A stretch of 64,000 nucleotides of DNA from Brumimicrobium sp041655765 (GTDB lineage Bacteria; Bacteroidota; Bacteroidia; Flavobacteriales_D; Crocinitomicaceae). The stretch lies in assembly GCA_041655765.1 (NCBI GenBank), contig JBBAEU010000001.1:248001-312000 (forward strand). Direction: 5' to 3'. Positions 26,778-35,765 of the stretch are shown piece after piece (position 1 is the stretch's first letter; the number at the start of each line of letters is the position of its first letter). A model generated the notes under the pieces. That model was not told where the DNA came from, ran no database searches, and saw only the letters and a list, made by a program, of their open reading frames with translations. Both the position numbers and the translations under genes were made by a program.

Positions 26778-28952
26778 TTATTGAACTATAACTTTATTTA
26801 CAAAATGTGATGTATTTGTTGATATTTCAATTAAATAAGTACCAGAAGGAAAGTTGTTTACATTGATTTCAGTTGAGTTATTTAAGTTTGAATAACTATT
26901 TAAAACTCTACCTGATAAATCAACGACTTTTAATTCTTTAATTTCCTCACCAGACCTAACATACACAATGTTTGTTGCAGGATTAGGATAAACAGAAACG
27001 TTGTTACTAAGTTTTTCTTGTGTTAATGAACTTGTACAGCCGTTTGCTAAGTATGTCATATTTACAAAATCAATATAACAAGCATATTCTGGATGGTCAA
27101 TAAATGGATTTCTATTGTTTTGTAACGTTTCGATATAATCGTTACGAGCAATTTCTAAGTTTGTTGGCGGAAAATCAATGTTCCATTGCTTCAATAAATC
27201 TTGATCTTGTCCATAGTTAACCGAAGTAGAAATGACAGCAGGGAATCCCCAATTTGTAGCACCTTCAGTATATCTCACAGCCATATAGAACATTGCTCTT
27301 GCAGCCATACCTTTTGTTTCGTCAGTTGGTTCGTAAACCCATTCTCCAGCAGCGTTTTTTCCGAAAGTAGCACCTCCTTGAGTTTGAATAATATCACTTA
27401 CTACTTCACCCAAAGGATAATTTAAACGAATAGCGTTTGCGTCGTTTTGGTTAACCAACAAAAGGTTGTGATAATCTGAATGGTAATTAGCATCAACATC
27501 AGAAAGTGGGAACCATGAAGTTGGGAACGTGTGTTCTCTTGACATTCCAGCACTTGCAAAAGCAAAAGGATAATCATAAATATAATCAATTCCTGTATAT
27601 TGACCCGTTACAACTTTTTGTCCGTTGATTGTATCCCTTCCGTAAAAACCGTCAACCATTAATGAAGCATAATTACTATAATATTGTTGGAAATGCGGTG
27701 CAATTACTCCATAAATATCATTAATTAGGGTTGTATTACTTACGTCAATACCTGTATAGTTTGCAGTAGGAATCATATTTGCTGGAGTTGTTTGATTACC
27801 AGTTAAAGGACTTACCTCAAGATAATTTACTCCTTGTCCTAAACCATTGTATGCAAAAACAGCAAAATGGTAATCAGTACCTGCAACAATATCATTTGGA
27901 GTAAAGGAAGAATTAGAAGTAACTATAACTACTTTTGCATCTCCAATAACATCTCCTGGACCGTAAACTGTACCATCAGCAGGTATTTCAGTTACAGGAG
28001 TTCCTATCTTTCTTAAAACAAGGTATCCATCAGCACCAGAAGCTGTATAATCTACATCAAAAGTATAAGTTTTCACACCTGAAAAACTTAAAGCGGTTGG
28101 TTGGCTTGTTGGCTCAGTTGCGAAACCATCTCCGTAACCAATAACATCAAAAGAAAAAGAAGAGAAGTCCAAGTCATCTGAAGTGATTGTAACAGTTGCG
28201 TTTTTTGTTCCTGCACTTGTCGGTGTAAAATCAATTCCAATGTTCTCAGAAGAAGCTGCCGCAATATTCAAAGGGAAAGTTGGAGCATTGCTTAATTCAA
28301 ATTCAGCTGCATCAGCACCGCTAATAACAATTGATGCAACTTCCAACGCATCTGCTGTTCCTGTATTTGCGATAACAAAAGGTAAAACACCTGTGTTACC
28401 AACATCAGCAGTAACAACGTGTGTTGAGTTGTTTGAGATTACTCCTCCATCAACAGAAACTTCCATTTGTTGAGAAGTAACAACACCCGGATTAATTACA
28501 ACATTGTCCAAACCAATGTTCCCACCTGATTTTAACACGTAAATAAAACGTATATATCTTGAAGCAGGATCTAAATTCAATGTTTTACCTTGATAGGCTC
28601 CATTTACATCAATATTGGTGTTATTATATACTTGAACCGTCGTAAAAGTACCTCCGTCAACAGATTCCTGAACTTCAAAAGTTCCAGTACCAAACTGGTT
28701 TCCCGCTATATCAAATGTTACCTCTCCAGGTGTAGAAGCCACGTGGATTTCCAAGTACTCACCTGTTGCGTCAAGTCTAAATGCAGGTGCAGGATTTCCT
28801 GAACTTGGATAATAATTCTCTGCGTTAGCTGACCAACCTGTAGGCAATGATGCCCCTGAAAAGTCACTTGAAGTTGGCAGGGTTGCTTGTGAAATAGCAA
28901 ATACTGAAAATGCCATTCCTACAATTATTGATAATAATTTGTTGTTTTTCAT
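26778..28952 (-). CDS. Secreted endonuclease I with T9SS sorting domain
   Basis: A 724-residue multidomain secreted nuclease. It has a signal peptide (1-22), a beta-sandwich region, a choice-of-anchor D type domain (about 165-272, with PFVIANTGTADALEV), a fibronectin III-like region (about 275-390), an endonuclease I domain (about 400-635) and a type A T9SS sorting domain at the end (NVSVYPNPATNIVYV ... GTYLIEIS). The nuclease core carries REHTFPTSWF and YHSDYHNLLLVNQNDANAIR, matching the His/Asn metal-dependent site of EndA/NucM nucleases. Expected to degrade DNA or RNA outside the cell. Last gene of a three-gene operon behind a TonB receptor. Confidence 0.92.
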   Translation of the reverse strand: MKNNKLLSIIVGMAFSVFAISQATLPTSSDFSGASLPTGWSANAENYYPSSGNPAPAFRLDATGEYLEIHVASTPGEVTFDIAGNQFGTGTFEVQESVDGGTFTTVQVYNNTNIDVNGAYQGKTLNLDPASRYIRFIYVLKSGGNIGLDNVVINPGVVTSQQMEVSVDGGVISNNSTHVVTADVGNTGVLPFVIANTGTADALEVASIVISGADAAEFELSNAPTFPLNIAAASSENIGIDFTPTSAGTKNATVTITSDDLDFSSFSFDVIGYGDGFATEPTSQPTALSFSGVKTYTFDVDYTASGADGYLVLRKIGTPVTEIPADGTVYGPGDVIGDAKVVIVTSNSSFTPNDIVAGTDYHFAVFAYNGLGQGVNYLEVSPLTGNQTTPANMIPTANYTGIDVSNTTLINDIYGVIAPHFQQYYSNYASLMVDGFYGRDTINGQKVVTGQYTGIDYIYDYPFAFASAGMSREHTFPTSWFPLSDVDANYHSDYHNLLLVNQNDANAIRLNYPLGEVVSDIIQTQGGATFGKNAAGEWVYEPTDETKGMAARAMFYMAVRYTEGATNWGFPAVISTSVNYGQDQDLLKQWNIDFPPTNLEIARNDYIETLQNNRNPFIDHPEYACYIDFVNMTYLANGCTSSLTQEKLSNNVSVYPNPATNIVYVRSGEEIKELKVVDLSGRVLNSYSNLNNSTEINVNNFPSGTYLIEISTNTSHFVNKVIVQ

Positions 28953-28973
28953 TTTTATTTTTATTTAGTTTAA

Positions 28974-31724
28974 TTAAAATTCAAATCCTATTGATACATT
29001 AAATTTCAAGCCTTGTCCGTACATTACTCCTACCGAGTTGATGTCAAAACCATTACCGTAAATGCTTGAAAGTGCTGCATCTGAAATATATTTTCTGTTT
29101 AATATGTTTATAATGGCTGCATTTAAAGAAATTGCACTGTTATTTTTCAAAACAATTTTATAACCTACAAATGCATTCAGTAAGTGATAAGAAGGAATTT
29201 TCCAAGAATCTCTTCCTGCATTGTCTCCTTTTAAGTTAAAAGGGTTAAATTCAGAATAAAATCTATCGAAATATTGGAACTGGAACTTATAATATAAATT
29301 ACGAATTGGCTCAACCCTAAATGCCAAGAAAGCCATTGTTTGCGGTGCGTCACCTACATGAACACCTTTTGCATCAAACGTTACGGTTTGGTCGTAACCA
29401 GGAATTTGAACAGTTTTACTTGCATTCCACTTCCAATCACCATAAGAGAATGAACCTTCTAAGCTCACTCTGTTAGAGATTTTCCAAATTCCATCAACTT
29501 CAACCCCCATGTGAATAGCGTCCATGCCTTGAACATTGACACGAATGGTTGTTAATGGGTCTAATGGATCCGGTACCGCCAATCCATTTGGGAAAGGTTT
29601 GTTTTTCCAATTTGTAAGATAACCATTAACTGAAAAGGCTAACTTTTTACTTCTAAAATTGTAACCCACTTCGATCGCTTGGATAACTTCGTTATTGATT
29701 TCTGCAAAAAATCTATTGTAGGTATTATCTACAACATTTGAATACATTGGTGTTCTTGATAAATAACCAAGATTAAGGAAAACATTGTTGTATTCATCGA
29801 TAATATAATTTGCTCCTATTTTAATTGTACCGCCAGGAATCCATTTATACCCTGTTTTGTCATCTTCTAATCCTTCAGAACTTGATGTATATTGCTGTCC
29901 ATTGTATGTAATGGTATCAAGTGCACCAATACGCAAGGTTGTATCTCCTAAATCTAAAACACGTTTATTAAAGAAATCTGTGCCTGAATATCCATTTACA
30001 TTTCCTGTTGCATTAATAAAAGCCGACCAGCGTGTGTTTGAAAACTCAGCTTGTGCAAATGCTCCTGCCCATTGAACATATCCATATCTATGATGTTCAT
30101 AAGGCTGTGCAGAAAATTTATCTCCAACTCTTTTCATAGGGTCATCGCTGTTTAAGTTTGAATATGAGATATAATAATCTCCTCCTAATAAGTCGGTGAT
30201 TTCTCTGTAATGTTCTCCTCTGTAAAAGCGGTAATCAAGACCTCCTGAAAAATTCCATTTATCTGATATTTCATAATCCAATTGACCCAAATATCCAATC
30301 CAATAGTGATTGTTAACAGAAGCTGTCATCACATTTGAAGACTTTAATAGTTCGTCATCATAAAAAGGGTCTGCTGTTGTTTGTACTTGTCCTGTGAAAG
30401 GAATAACAATTTGCTGGTTATTTAAAATAATTTTATCCCAGTCAAGGTGATAGTCTGGGTCTTTGGCAGCTGAACTATAATTGAGAAGTTTTGTTCCTCC
30501 TCCATTCCCGATTGAACCATAGATTGTATTTGAAATACTTAACTTTTCATTAACTACCCAGAAATCCCTTAGTGTAAGCTGATTTTTTAAGTAATAGTTT
30601 GTTCTTTCAGCATAAATACTCTTCCCTTTTACTTTAAAGACATTTCTATTTTCATAACCATCGCTGATATAACCCCAATGTTCATTAAAGTCGTAACCGT
30701 TATCATAAGAGGCTTGTGTTACAGGTTCTGCTCCTAACTTTTTAGCATCATGATAATCCCAATATTGAACGCGTTGGTTGAAAGCTCTTTGCGCATGTTT
30801 TTGAGGTGCTCCAAAGACGGAAAAAGATAACAAGTGCTTGTTTATTCTTTTTTGAACTTTGGCATAATAGAAAGCGCCCATCGAAGGTGTTCCTTCTATC
30901 CAACCATCGGATTTCTTAAAAGAGCCAGCAACTGTAACACCCCATCCACCTTTTAATAAACCAGAGTTGTATCCGAGGCTTGTGCGTAGATAATTCCCTG
31001 CTCCGTATTCTTGTTTTACAAACAATCGTTTTTTATTAGAAAGTCCTTGGGTGATTATATTAATCGTTCCACCAACAGAGGGCATGGCAATTTTCGTTGC
31101 ACCCAAACCACGTTGAACTTGAATTCCGCCTGTAATAGCATCCAAACCAAACCAGTTCGACCAATATACGGCACCATTTTCCATGTCGTTTACTGGAACC
31201 CCATCGATAAGTACCCCTACATTTCTTTGGGAAAAGCCACGAACAGAAACCCGTGCATCTCCATCTCCTCCACCTTGTTCAGTTGCATACACTCCAGGAG
31301 TAGCATTCAATAACATAGGAATATCCCTTGAACCTAGCTCCTCTTTTATTTTAGTTGGATCAATTTTCGTTACAGAAATTGGTGTTCTTCTTTCATCTCG
31401 AATAAATGAACCAATCACATTAACTTCTTCCAATTCAATTGGCGGTTTGATGACAGCTTCAACATTTACAACGGGTTGATTGACTTCTACATGAACAGCT
31501 ACAGAATCAAGCATTGAAGCAACAAGTACATAATTCCCGTAGGGAACATTTTCAAATGTTACTTTTCCATCTTCATCTGCAATTGCTTTGAAGTTTTCCA
31601 TTATAACTGTTGCAAAAGGAACAGGTTCTTTCGCACTTCCATCAACCACGTTTACATTTACCAATGCTTGTTGTGAAAAGACAAAAAAAGGTAATAAAAA
31701 GAAAAGAAAAATATAGTATCGCAT
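28974..31724 (-). CDS. TonB-dependent receptor with carboxypeptidase-like N-terminal domain
   Basis: A 916-residue outer-membrane receptor. Signal peptide 1-17 (ending VFSQ), CarboxypepD_reg-like domain about 20-95, plug about 105-235 (IPMLLNATPGVYATEQGGG and GVLIDGVPVNDMENGAVYWSNW), then the barrel, ending in a C-terminal Phe (VSIGFEF). The plug wording matches the TonB receptors that follow T9SS nuclease or lamin-tail genes rather than SusC. It sits between a lamin-tail T9SS protein (21 bases upstream) and the endonuclease (21 bases downstream), all one strand, so its ligand is probably a nucleic-acid breakdown product, phosphate or an accompanying metal. Confidence 0.93.
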   Translation of the reverse strand: MRYYIFLFFLLPFFVFSQQALVNVNVVDGSAKEPVPFATVIMENFKAIADEDGKVTFENVPYGNYVLVASMLDSVAVHVEVNQPVVNVEAVIKPPIELEEVNVIGSFIRDERRTPISVTKIDPTKIKEELGSRDIPMLLNATPGVYATEQGGGDGDARVSVRGFSQRNVGVLIDGVPVNDMENGAVYWSNWFGLDAITGGIQVQRGLGATKIAMPSVGGTINIITQGLSNKKRLFVKQEYGAGNYLRTSLGYNSGLLKGGWGVTVAGSFKKSDGWIEGTPSMGAFYYAKVQKRINKHLLSFSVFGAPQKHAQRAFNQRVQYWDYHDAKKLGAEPVTQASYDNGYDFNEHWGYISDGYENRNVFKVKGKSIYAERTNYYLKNQLTLRDFWVVNEKLSISNTIYGSIGNGGGTKLLNYSSAAKDPDYHLDWDKIILNNQQIVIPFTGQVQTTADPFYDDELLKSSNVMTASVNNHYWIGYLGQLDYEISDKWNFSGGLDYRFYRGEHYREITDLLGGDYYISYSNLNSDDPMKRVGDKFSAQPYEHHRYGYVQWAGAFAQAEFSNTRWSAFINATGNVNGYSGTDFFNKRVLDLGDTTLRIGALDTITYNGQQYTSSSEGLEDDKTGYKWIPGGTIKIGANYIIDEYNNVFLNLGYLSRTPMYSNVVDNTYNRFFAEINNEVIQAIEVGYNFRSKKLAFSVNGYLTNWKNKPFPNGLAVPDPLDPLTTIRVNVQGMDAIHMGVEVDGIWKISNRVSLEGSFSYGDWKWNASKTVQIPGYDQTVTFDAKGVHVGDAPQTMAFLAFRVEPIRNLYYKFQFQYFDRFYSEFNPFNLKGDNAGRDSWKIPSYHLLNAFVGYKIVLKNNSAISLNAAIINILNRKYISDAALSSIYGNGFDINSVGVMYGQGLKFNVSIGFEF

Positions 31725-31745
31725 TACAATAGCTATATGGAAAAA

Positions 31746-32804
31746 TTATTTAACAATAAACTTCTGTGTCTGACGCAGTCCTCTCTGTCCATAAGCGGTA
31801 ATAAAATACAGCCCCGATTTCACGTCTATGTTAATAGACATAAATGATTTAACTTGCGACAATGATTTCACTTCTTTTCCTAAAGCATCATAAATAACAA
31901 TTCGTGTTACTTTATCTGTTGTTGCAAAATTTATTTCACCGTTTACAACTGGATTTGGATAAACAGAAAAACTCGGCCCTTCTATAACTTCTTCTGAAAG
32001 CCCTGTAGCATCTCCACAATCACAGATATGTATTCCTAAATTATCTACATTCATTCTTTTTGCAGGTTGTCCCGATTGGTTTAATACAGTATCACCAAAC
32101 TCATCTAAAACAACGGTTAAAAAAGAAAGTGTATCCCAAGATTGGCTAACAACAAAATTAGCTACTGGATTTACATTATCTCCTTTTTTTACTGATGGTT
32201 TTCTTACCAAAAAGTGATCTGCAGAGACCACAACTCCTCCTGCGCCAGCAGGCGTTCCATCATACGTCCAACCGCCTCCTTGGTTAGGTTCTCCTGGATT
32301 CTCTCCGATTTTACCAAATAGATCAATCATGACAACTCCACTTAAATTAGAAACAGGCATAGCGAGTGGCGTACCTGCAGGAATTTTCCCTTTAAACAAA
32401 GCAACCGCATCATTTCCATTCCAATAATATGTATTGTTTTCATCATAAACTGGACTGTACCATTCATCTGCTTTAATAGCCAAATCATCCCAAACTGGAG
32501 CATTTTGACCAGTACCAAGTGGATCTCTTTTGTCTAACACTCCAACTTGTACACTTTTTGGTCCTATAGAACCTCTTAATTGTTGCGCGCTTTGAATGGT
32601 TGGTGATGCATTTCCATTACTGAACCGAACAATAAAGTAATTGCTTAAATCAACCCAATTATCAGTTGGATTATAAATTTCTAATGCTTTGTTATTACTA
32701 AATCCTTCAAGATATTCAGATATAAATAGTTCTTGACAATCTTGTGCTTGTATATTAACAGATAAAAAGAAGAACAAACCACCAAATAGTAAATTTTTTT
32801 TCAT
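31746..32804 (-). CDS. Lamin-tail domain T9SS-secreted protein
   Basis: A 352-residue secreted protein: signal peptide (1-20, ending NIQAQ), an N-terminal lamin-tail domain (about 22-165, with ELFISEYLEGFSNNKALEIYNPTD and VDLSNYFIVRFSNG), a linker, and a type A T9SS sorting domain (about 275-352, with FSVYPNPVVNGEINF and GLYFITAYG). Bacterial lamin-tail domains often accompany extracellular nucleases and phosphatases and are thought to bind DNA or anchor enzymes. It is the first gene of the operon and directly follows the regulated-looking promoter. Confidence 0.92.
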   Translation of the reverse strand: MKKNLLFGGLFFFLSVNIQAQDCQELFISEYLEGFSNNKALEIYNPTDNWVDLSNYFIVRFSNGNASPTIQSAQQLRGSIGPKSVQVGVLDKRDPLGTGQNAPVWDDLAIKADEWYSPVYDENNTYYWNGNDAVALFKGKIPAGTPLAMPVSNLSGVVMIDLFGKIGENPGEPNQGGGWTYDGTPAGAGGVVVSADHFLVRKPSVKKGDNVNPVANFVVSQSWDTLSFLTVVLDEFGDTVLNQSGQPAKRMNVDNLGIHICDCGDATGLSEEVIEGPSFSVYPNPVVNGEINFATTDKVTRIVIYDALGKEVKSLSQVKSFMSINIDVKSGLYFITAYGQRGLRQTQKFIVK

Positions 32805-32833
32805 ACTAATTTTTAATTTTATGCTTTATAATG

Positions 32834-32841
32834 CAAAAGTA
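32834..32841 (-). promoter_or_regulatory. -7 promoter element (TACTTTTG) of the lamin-tail/TonB/nuclease operon
   Basis: Minus-strand TACTTTTG, followed by C, is an exact TAnnTTTG match 29 bases upstream of the ATG at 32804. No -33 TTTG is present; the direct repeats upstream occupy that position, which suggests activator-dependent transcription. Confidence 0.55.
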
Positions 32842-32857
32842 ATACATTCGAATTGTA

Positions 32858-32890
32858 TAACCTTAAAAAGTTATTAAGAATTTATTAAGA
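32858..32890 (-). promoter_or_regulatory. Three direct repeats with an 11-base period (PhoB/OmpR-type binding site candidate)
   Basis: Read on the minus strand, the units TCTTAAT, TCTTAAT and TTTTAAG start at 32890, 32879 and 32868, exactly 11 bases apart. The last unit ends 16 bases before the -7 box. An 11-base direct-repeat period is the signature of PhoB/OmpR-family activators, whose sites replace the -33/-35 element. Which regulator binds is inferred. Confidence 0.45.
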
Positions 32891-32915
32891 TTCTTTGTAT
32901 CTCAACTATTTTTTT

Positions 32916-32923
32916 TATATTCG
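32916..32923 (+). promoter_or_regulatory. Possible -7 element (TATATTCG) of the DPP-IV gene
   Basis: TATATTCG differs from TAnnTTTG at one base. A TTTG at 32894-32897 is 18 bases upstream, suiting a -33 element. It is 17 bases from the ATG at 32941. Confidence 0.35.
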
Positions 32924-32940
32924 TTATCAAAACAACTCTC

Positions 32941-35139
32941 ATGATAAAAATATGCTTGCTCTCCTTACTTTTATTATATTTCAATCCATTTCTTATCAAT
33001 TCCCAAGAGGAGCAACTTCATGCCAACTTAACTGTTGAAAAGATTTGGAAAGAGTACGAATTTTACGGAAGTGGCGTTTCTGGTTTTCGTTCAATGAATG
33101 ATGGTGAACATTATTCAAAATTCTCACTTTTAAATGGCAAAAAATCAATCTTTAAGTATTCATTTAGTGATTTTTACAAAGATGGCGAACTTATTTTGGA
33201 TGGTAAAAATCTTGTCTATAACGGAAAAGACCTGAATGTTTCTGAATATGAGTTTAACGAGGATGAATCTAAAGTGTTGTTAGTCACAAACGTTGTTCAA
33301 AAATACAGAAGAAGCTTTTATGCTGATTATTTCCTCTATGATTTGAATACAGAAAAACTTGAGCCCTTAGATAGTGAAAGGAGTCCGCAAATGCTGGCCT
33401 CGTATTCGCCTGACGGAAAAAAAGTTGCCTATATTTATAAAAACAATATTTATGTAAAAGAAATCGCAACTGGCAAGGTAAAACAAATAACGAAAGACGG
33501 AGCGAAAAACAAAATCATTAACGGAACAACCGATTGGGTTTATGAAGAAGAGTTTGCCATTACAAAAGCATACGATTGGTCTCCCAATAGCGAATACATC
33601 TCCTACCTTAAATTTAATGAAAGCAATGTGAAGGATTTTTCGATGATGTATTATTACGATTTATATCCAGAAACATATACGTTTAAATATCCAAAGACTG
33701 GCGAGGATAATTCTAAGGTTTCTCTATTTGTTGCAACGGTAAAAAATGGAAAATCAAAAGAAGTTAATTTGGGTGAATTTGAATACATCCCACGAATTAA
33801 GTTTTCACAAACAGAAGATAAATTAATGGCAATTACGTTGAATCGCCATCAAAATCATATCAAGTATCATTGGATTGATGTAACATCGAAAAAAATAAAT
33901 CCAAAAATTATTTATGAAGAAACCGATGAAGCCTATTTAGATATTGATGATAACCTCGATTTTTTTAAGGATGGAAAACATTTCATTCGAACAAGTGGAA
34001 AAGATGGATTTAATCATATATATATTATAGGTATAGACGGGTCAACAGAACAAGTTACCAAAGGAAATTGGGATGTCATTGAATTTAAGGGAATTGATGA
34101 AGAAAGAAGGTTGTTGTATTATATTTCTTCAGAGGAAGGGCCAATGTATAGTTCGCTCTATTCTATTCGATTTGATGGGACAGAGAAAACAAGAATCTCG
34201 AGTTCAAAAGATGGCACCAACGACCCAACTTTTTCAACTGGTATGAAATATTTCGTAAATCGTTGGTCGAATATCAATACACCGCAAATTTATACGTTGC
34301 ACAAAGCCAATGGAGACTTGATTGAAACGTTAGAAGAAAATGATTTTTTACAATTTGCGATAGAAGAGTATAATTTTCAGAAAAAGGAGTTTATAACTTT
34401 ACAAGGAGCAGAAACAGATTTAAATGGATGGATTTTATATCCCCCAAACTTTGATAAATCAAAGAAATATCCCGTTTATTTTTATGTATATGGCGGTCCG
34501 GGAAACAATACTGTAAAAGATTCATGGGACGGAGGAAATGGACCATATCATCAATTATTGGCTCAAAATGGTTATATCGTGATGAGCGTTGATCCCAGGG
34601 GAACCATGTACCGCGGTGAAAAATTCAAAAAATCAACGTATATGCAATTAGGTAAATTAGAAACAGAAGACCTGATTGCTGTGGCAAAACAAGTAAAAAC
34701 TTGGGACTTTGTAGATGAGAATCGCATTGGGATTATGGGCTGGAGTTATGGTGGCTACATGGCTTCACTTTGCATCACCAAAGGTGCAGAACATTTCTCC
34801 ATGGCAATTGCAGTTGCTCCAGTTACAAACTGGAGATATTATGACAACATTTACACAGAGCGTTTTATGCGAACACCACAGGAGAATCCGAACGGGTATG
34901 ACGACAACTCCCCTATTAATTTTGTTGAGTTGTTAGAAGGAAAATATTTAATTATTCACGGCAGTGGAGATGACAACGTTCATGTGCAAAATACAATGGA
35001 AATGATTAGTGCATTAACAAAAGCCGACAAAGACTTCGAGATGTTTATTTATCCCAATAAAAATCATGGGATTTACGGTGGAAACACTCGTAATCATCTT
35101 TATAGAATGCTATTTAATTATACGTTGAAAAACTTATAG
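32941..35139 (+). CDS. Dipeptidyl peptidase IV (S9B serine peptidase)
   Basis: A 732-residue exported prolyl peptidase that removes X-Pro dipeptides. A signal peptide (1-21, ending NPFLINSQ) is followed by the DPP-IV N-terminal propeller (about 90-450) and the alpha/beta hydrolase domain (about 480-732). The catalytic triad is complete: Ser in GWSYGGYMAS, Asp in HGSGDDNVH and His in NKNHGIYG. The propeller's substrate-binding pair is visible as VYEEEF. The flavodoxin gene starts two bases after the stop, so both are one transcript although their functions are unrelated. Confidence 0.96.
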   Translation: MIKICLLSLLLLYFNPFLINSQEEQLHANLTVEKIWKEYEFYGSGVSGFRSMNDGEHYSKFSLLNGKKSIFKYSFSDFYKDGELILDGKNLVYNGKDLNVSEYEFNEDESKVLLVTNVVQKYRRSFYADYFLYDLNTEKLEPLDSERSPQMLASYSPDGKKVAYIYKNNIYVKEIATGKVKQITKDGAKNKIINGTTDWVYEEEFAITKAYDWSPNSEYISYLKFNESNVKDFSMMYYYDLYPETYTFKYPKTGEDNSKVSLFVATVKNGKSKEVNLGEFEYIPRIKFSQTEDKLMAITLNRHQNHIKYHWIDVTSKKINPKIIYEETDEAYLDIDDNLDFFKDGKHFIRTSGKDGFNHIYIIGIDGSTEQVTKGNWDVIEFKGIDEERRLLYYISSEEGPMYSSLYSIRFDGTEKTRISSSKDGTNDPTFSTGMKYFVNRWSNINTPQIYTLHKANGDLIETLEENDFLQFAIEEYNFQKKEFITLQGAETDLNGWILYPPNFDKSKKYPVYFYVYGGPGNNTVKDSWDGGNGPYHQLLAQNGYIVMSVDPRGTMYRGEKFKKSTYMQLGKLETEDLIAVAKQVKTWDFVDENRIGIMGWSYGGYMASLCITKGAEHFSMAIAVAPVTNWRYYDNIYTERFMRTPQENPNGYDDNSPINFVELLEGKYLIIHGSGDDNVHVQNTMEMISALTKADKDFEMFIYPNKNHGIYGGNTRNHLYRMLFNYTLKNL

Positions 35140-35141
35140 AT

Positions 35142-35597
35142 ATGAAGGCTCTAATCGTTTATGCGAGTTTAACAGGAAATACAGAAGGAATCTCTGAAGT
35201 TCTTCATCAAGAATTAGAAGATTTGAATGTAAAAGTAGAACGATTTGAATGTACCCAAATAGATGCATCCGAATTTTTGAAATATGATATTTGTGTTATT
35301 GGGACTTATACTTGGGGACGAGAGGGCGAGTTACCTGATGAAATGAATCCTTTTTTTGACGACATGAAAAATCTTGATTTAAAAGGCAAAATATTTGGTG
35401 TTTTTGGCTCTGGAGAGGAAGATTATGGATATTTCTGCAAATCAGCCGATGATTTTGCAACATTATTTATCGAATTAGGTGCTAAAAAAGGTGCAGAAAC
35501 CATAAAAATTGAAGCAGAAGTTTCTTCAGAGGAAGATGTCCAAATTATCCAAAAGTTTGCTAAAGAATTGGTGACTACGTATTCAAATCAAAAATAA
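35142..35597 (+). CDS. Flavodoxin
   Basis: A 151-residue short-chain flavodoxin, a soluble FMN electron carrier. The phosphate loop SLTGNTEG lies at 9-16; the FMN-stacking loops are TYTWGREGELPDEM (Trp) and GSGEEDYGYFC (Tyr). The motif and length resemble YkuN-type flavodoxins, which substitute for ferredoxin under iron limitation, but no iron-responsive site is obvious. It starts two bases after the DPP-IV stop. Confidence 0.94.
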   Translation: MKALIVYASLTGNTEGISEVLHQELEDLNVKVERFECTQIDASEFLKYDICVIGTYTWGREGELPDEMNPFFDDMKNLDLKGKIFGVFGSGEEDYGYFCKSADDFATLFIELGAKKGAETIKIEAEVSSEEDVQIIQKFAKELVTTYSNQK

Positions 35598-35673
35598 GTT
35601 CATCAAAAAAACATTTATTTTCATATCATTCTACACGAATTTTTTATTTTTTTATTTTTTTTTGTTCTGAATT

Positions 35674-35685
35674 AGGATTAATCCT
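35674..35685. promoter_or_regulatory. 12-base palindrome upstream of citrate synthase
   Basis: AGGATTAATCCT is a perfect palindrome about 80 bases before the gltA ATG, just after a run of T residues (35636-35663). It could be a regulator site; no promoter consensus at fitting distance was found. Confidence 0.3.
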
Positions 35686-35765
35686 GATTAAATGTATATA
35701 TTAGGCAACCGAAAAACGAAAACACAAATTTCAAGTAAAATATTAACTAACTTTTAAAAAATAAG

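Noticed and set aside
28974..31724. SusC-like transporter of a polysaccharide-utilisation locus
   Set aside because: No SusD-like lipoprotein or glycoside hydrolase is adjacent; neighbours are a nuclease and a lamin-tail protein.
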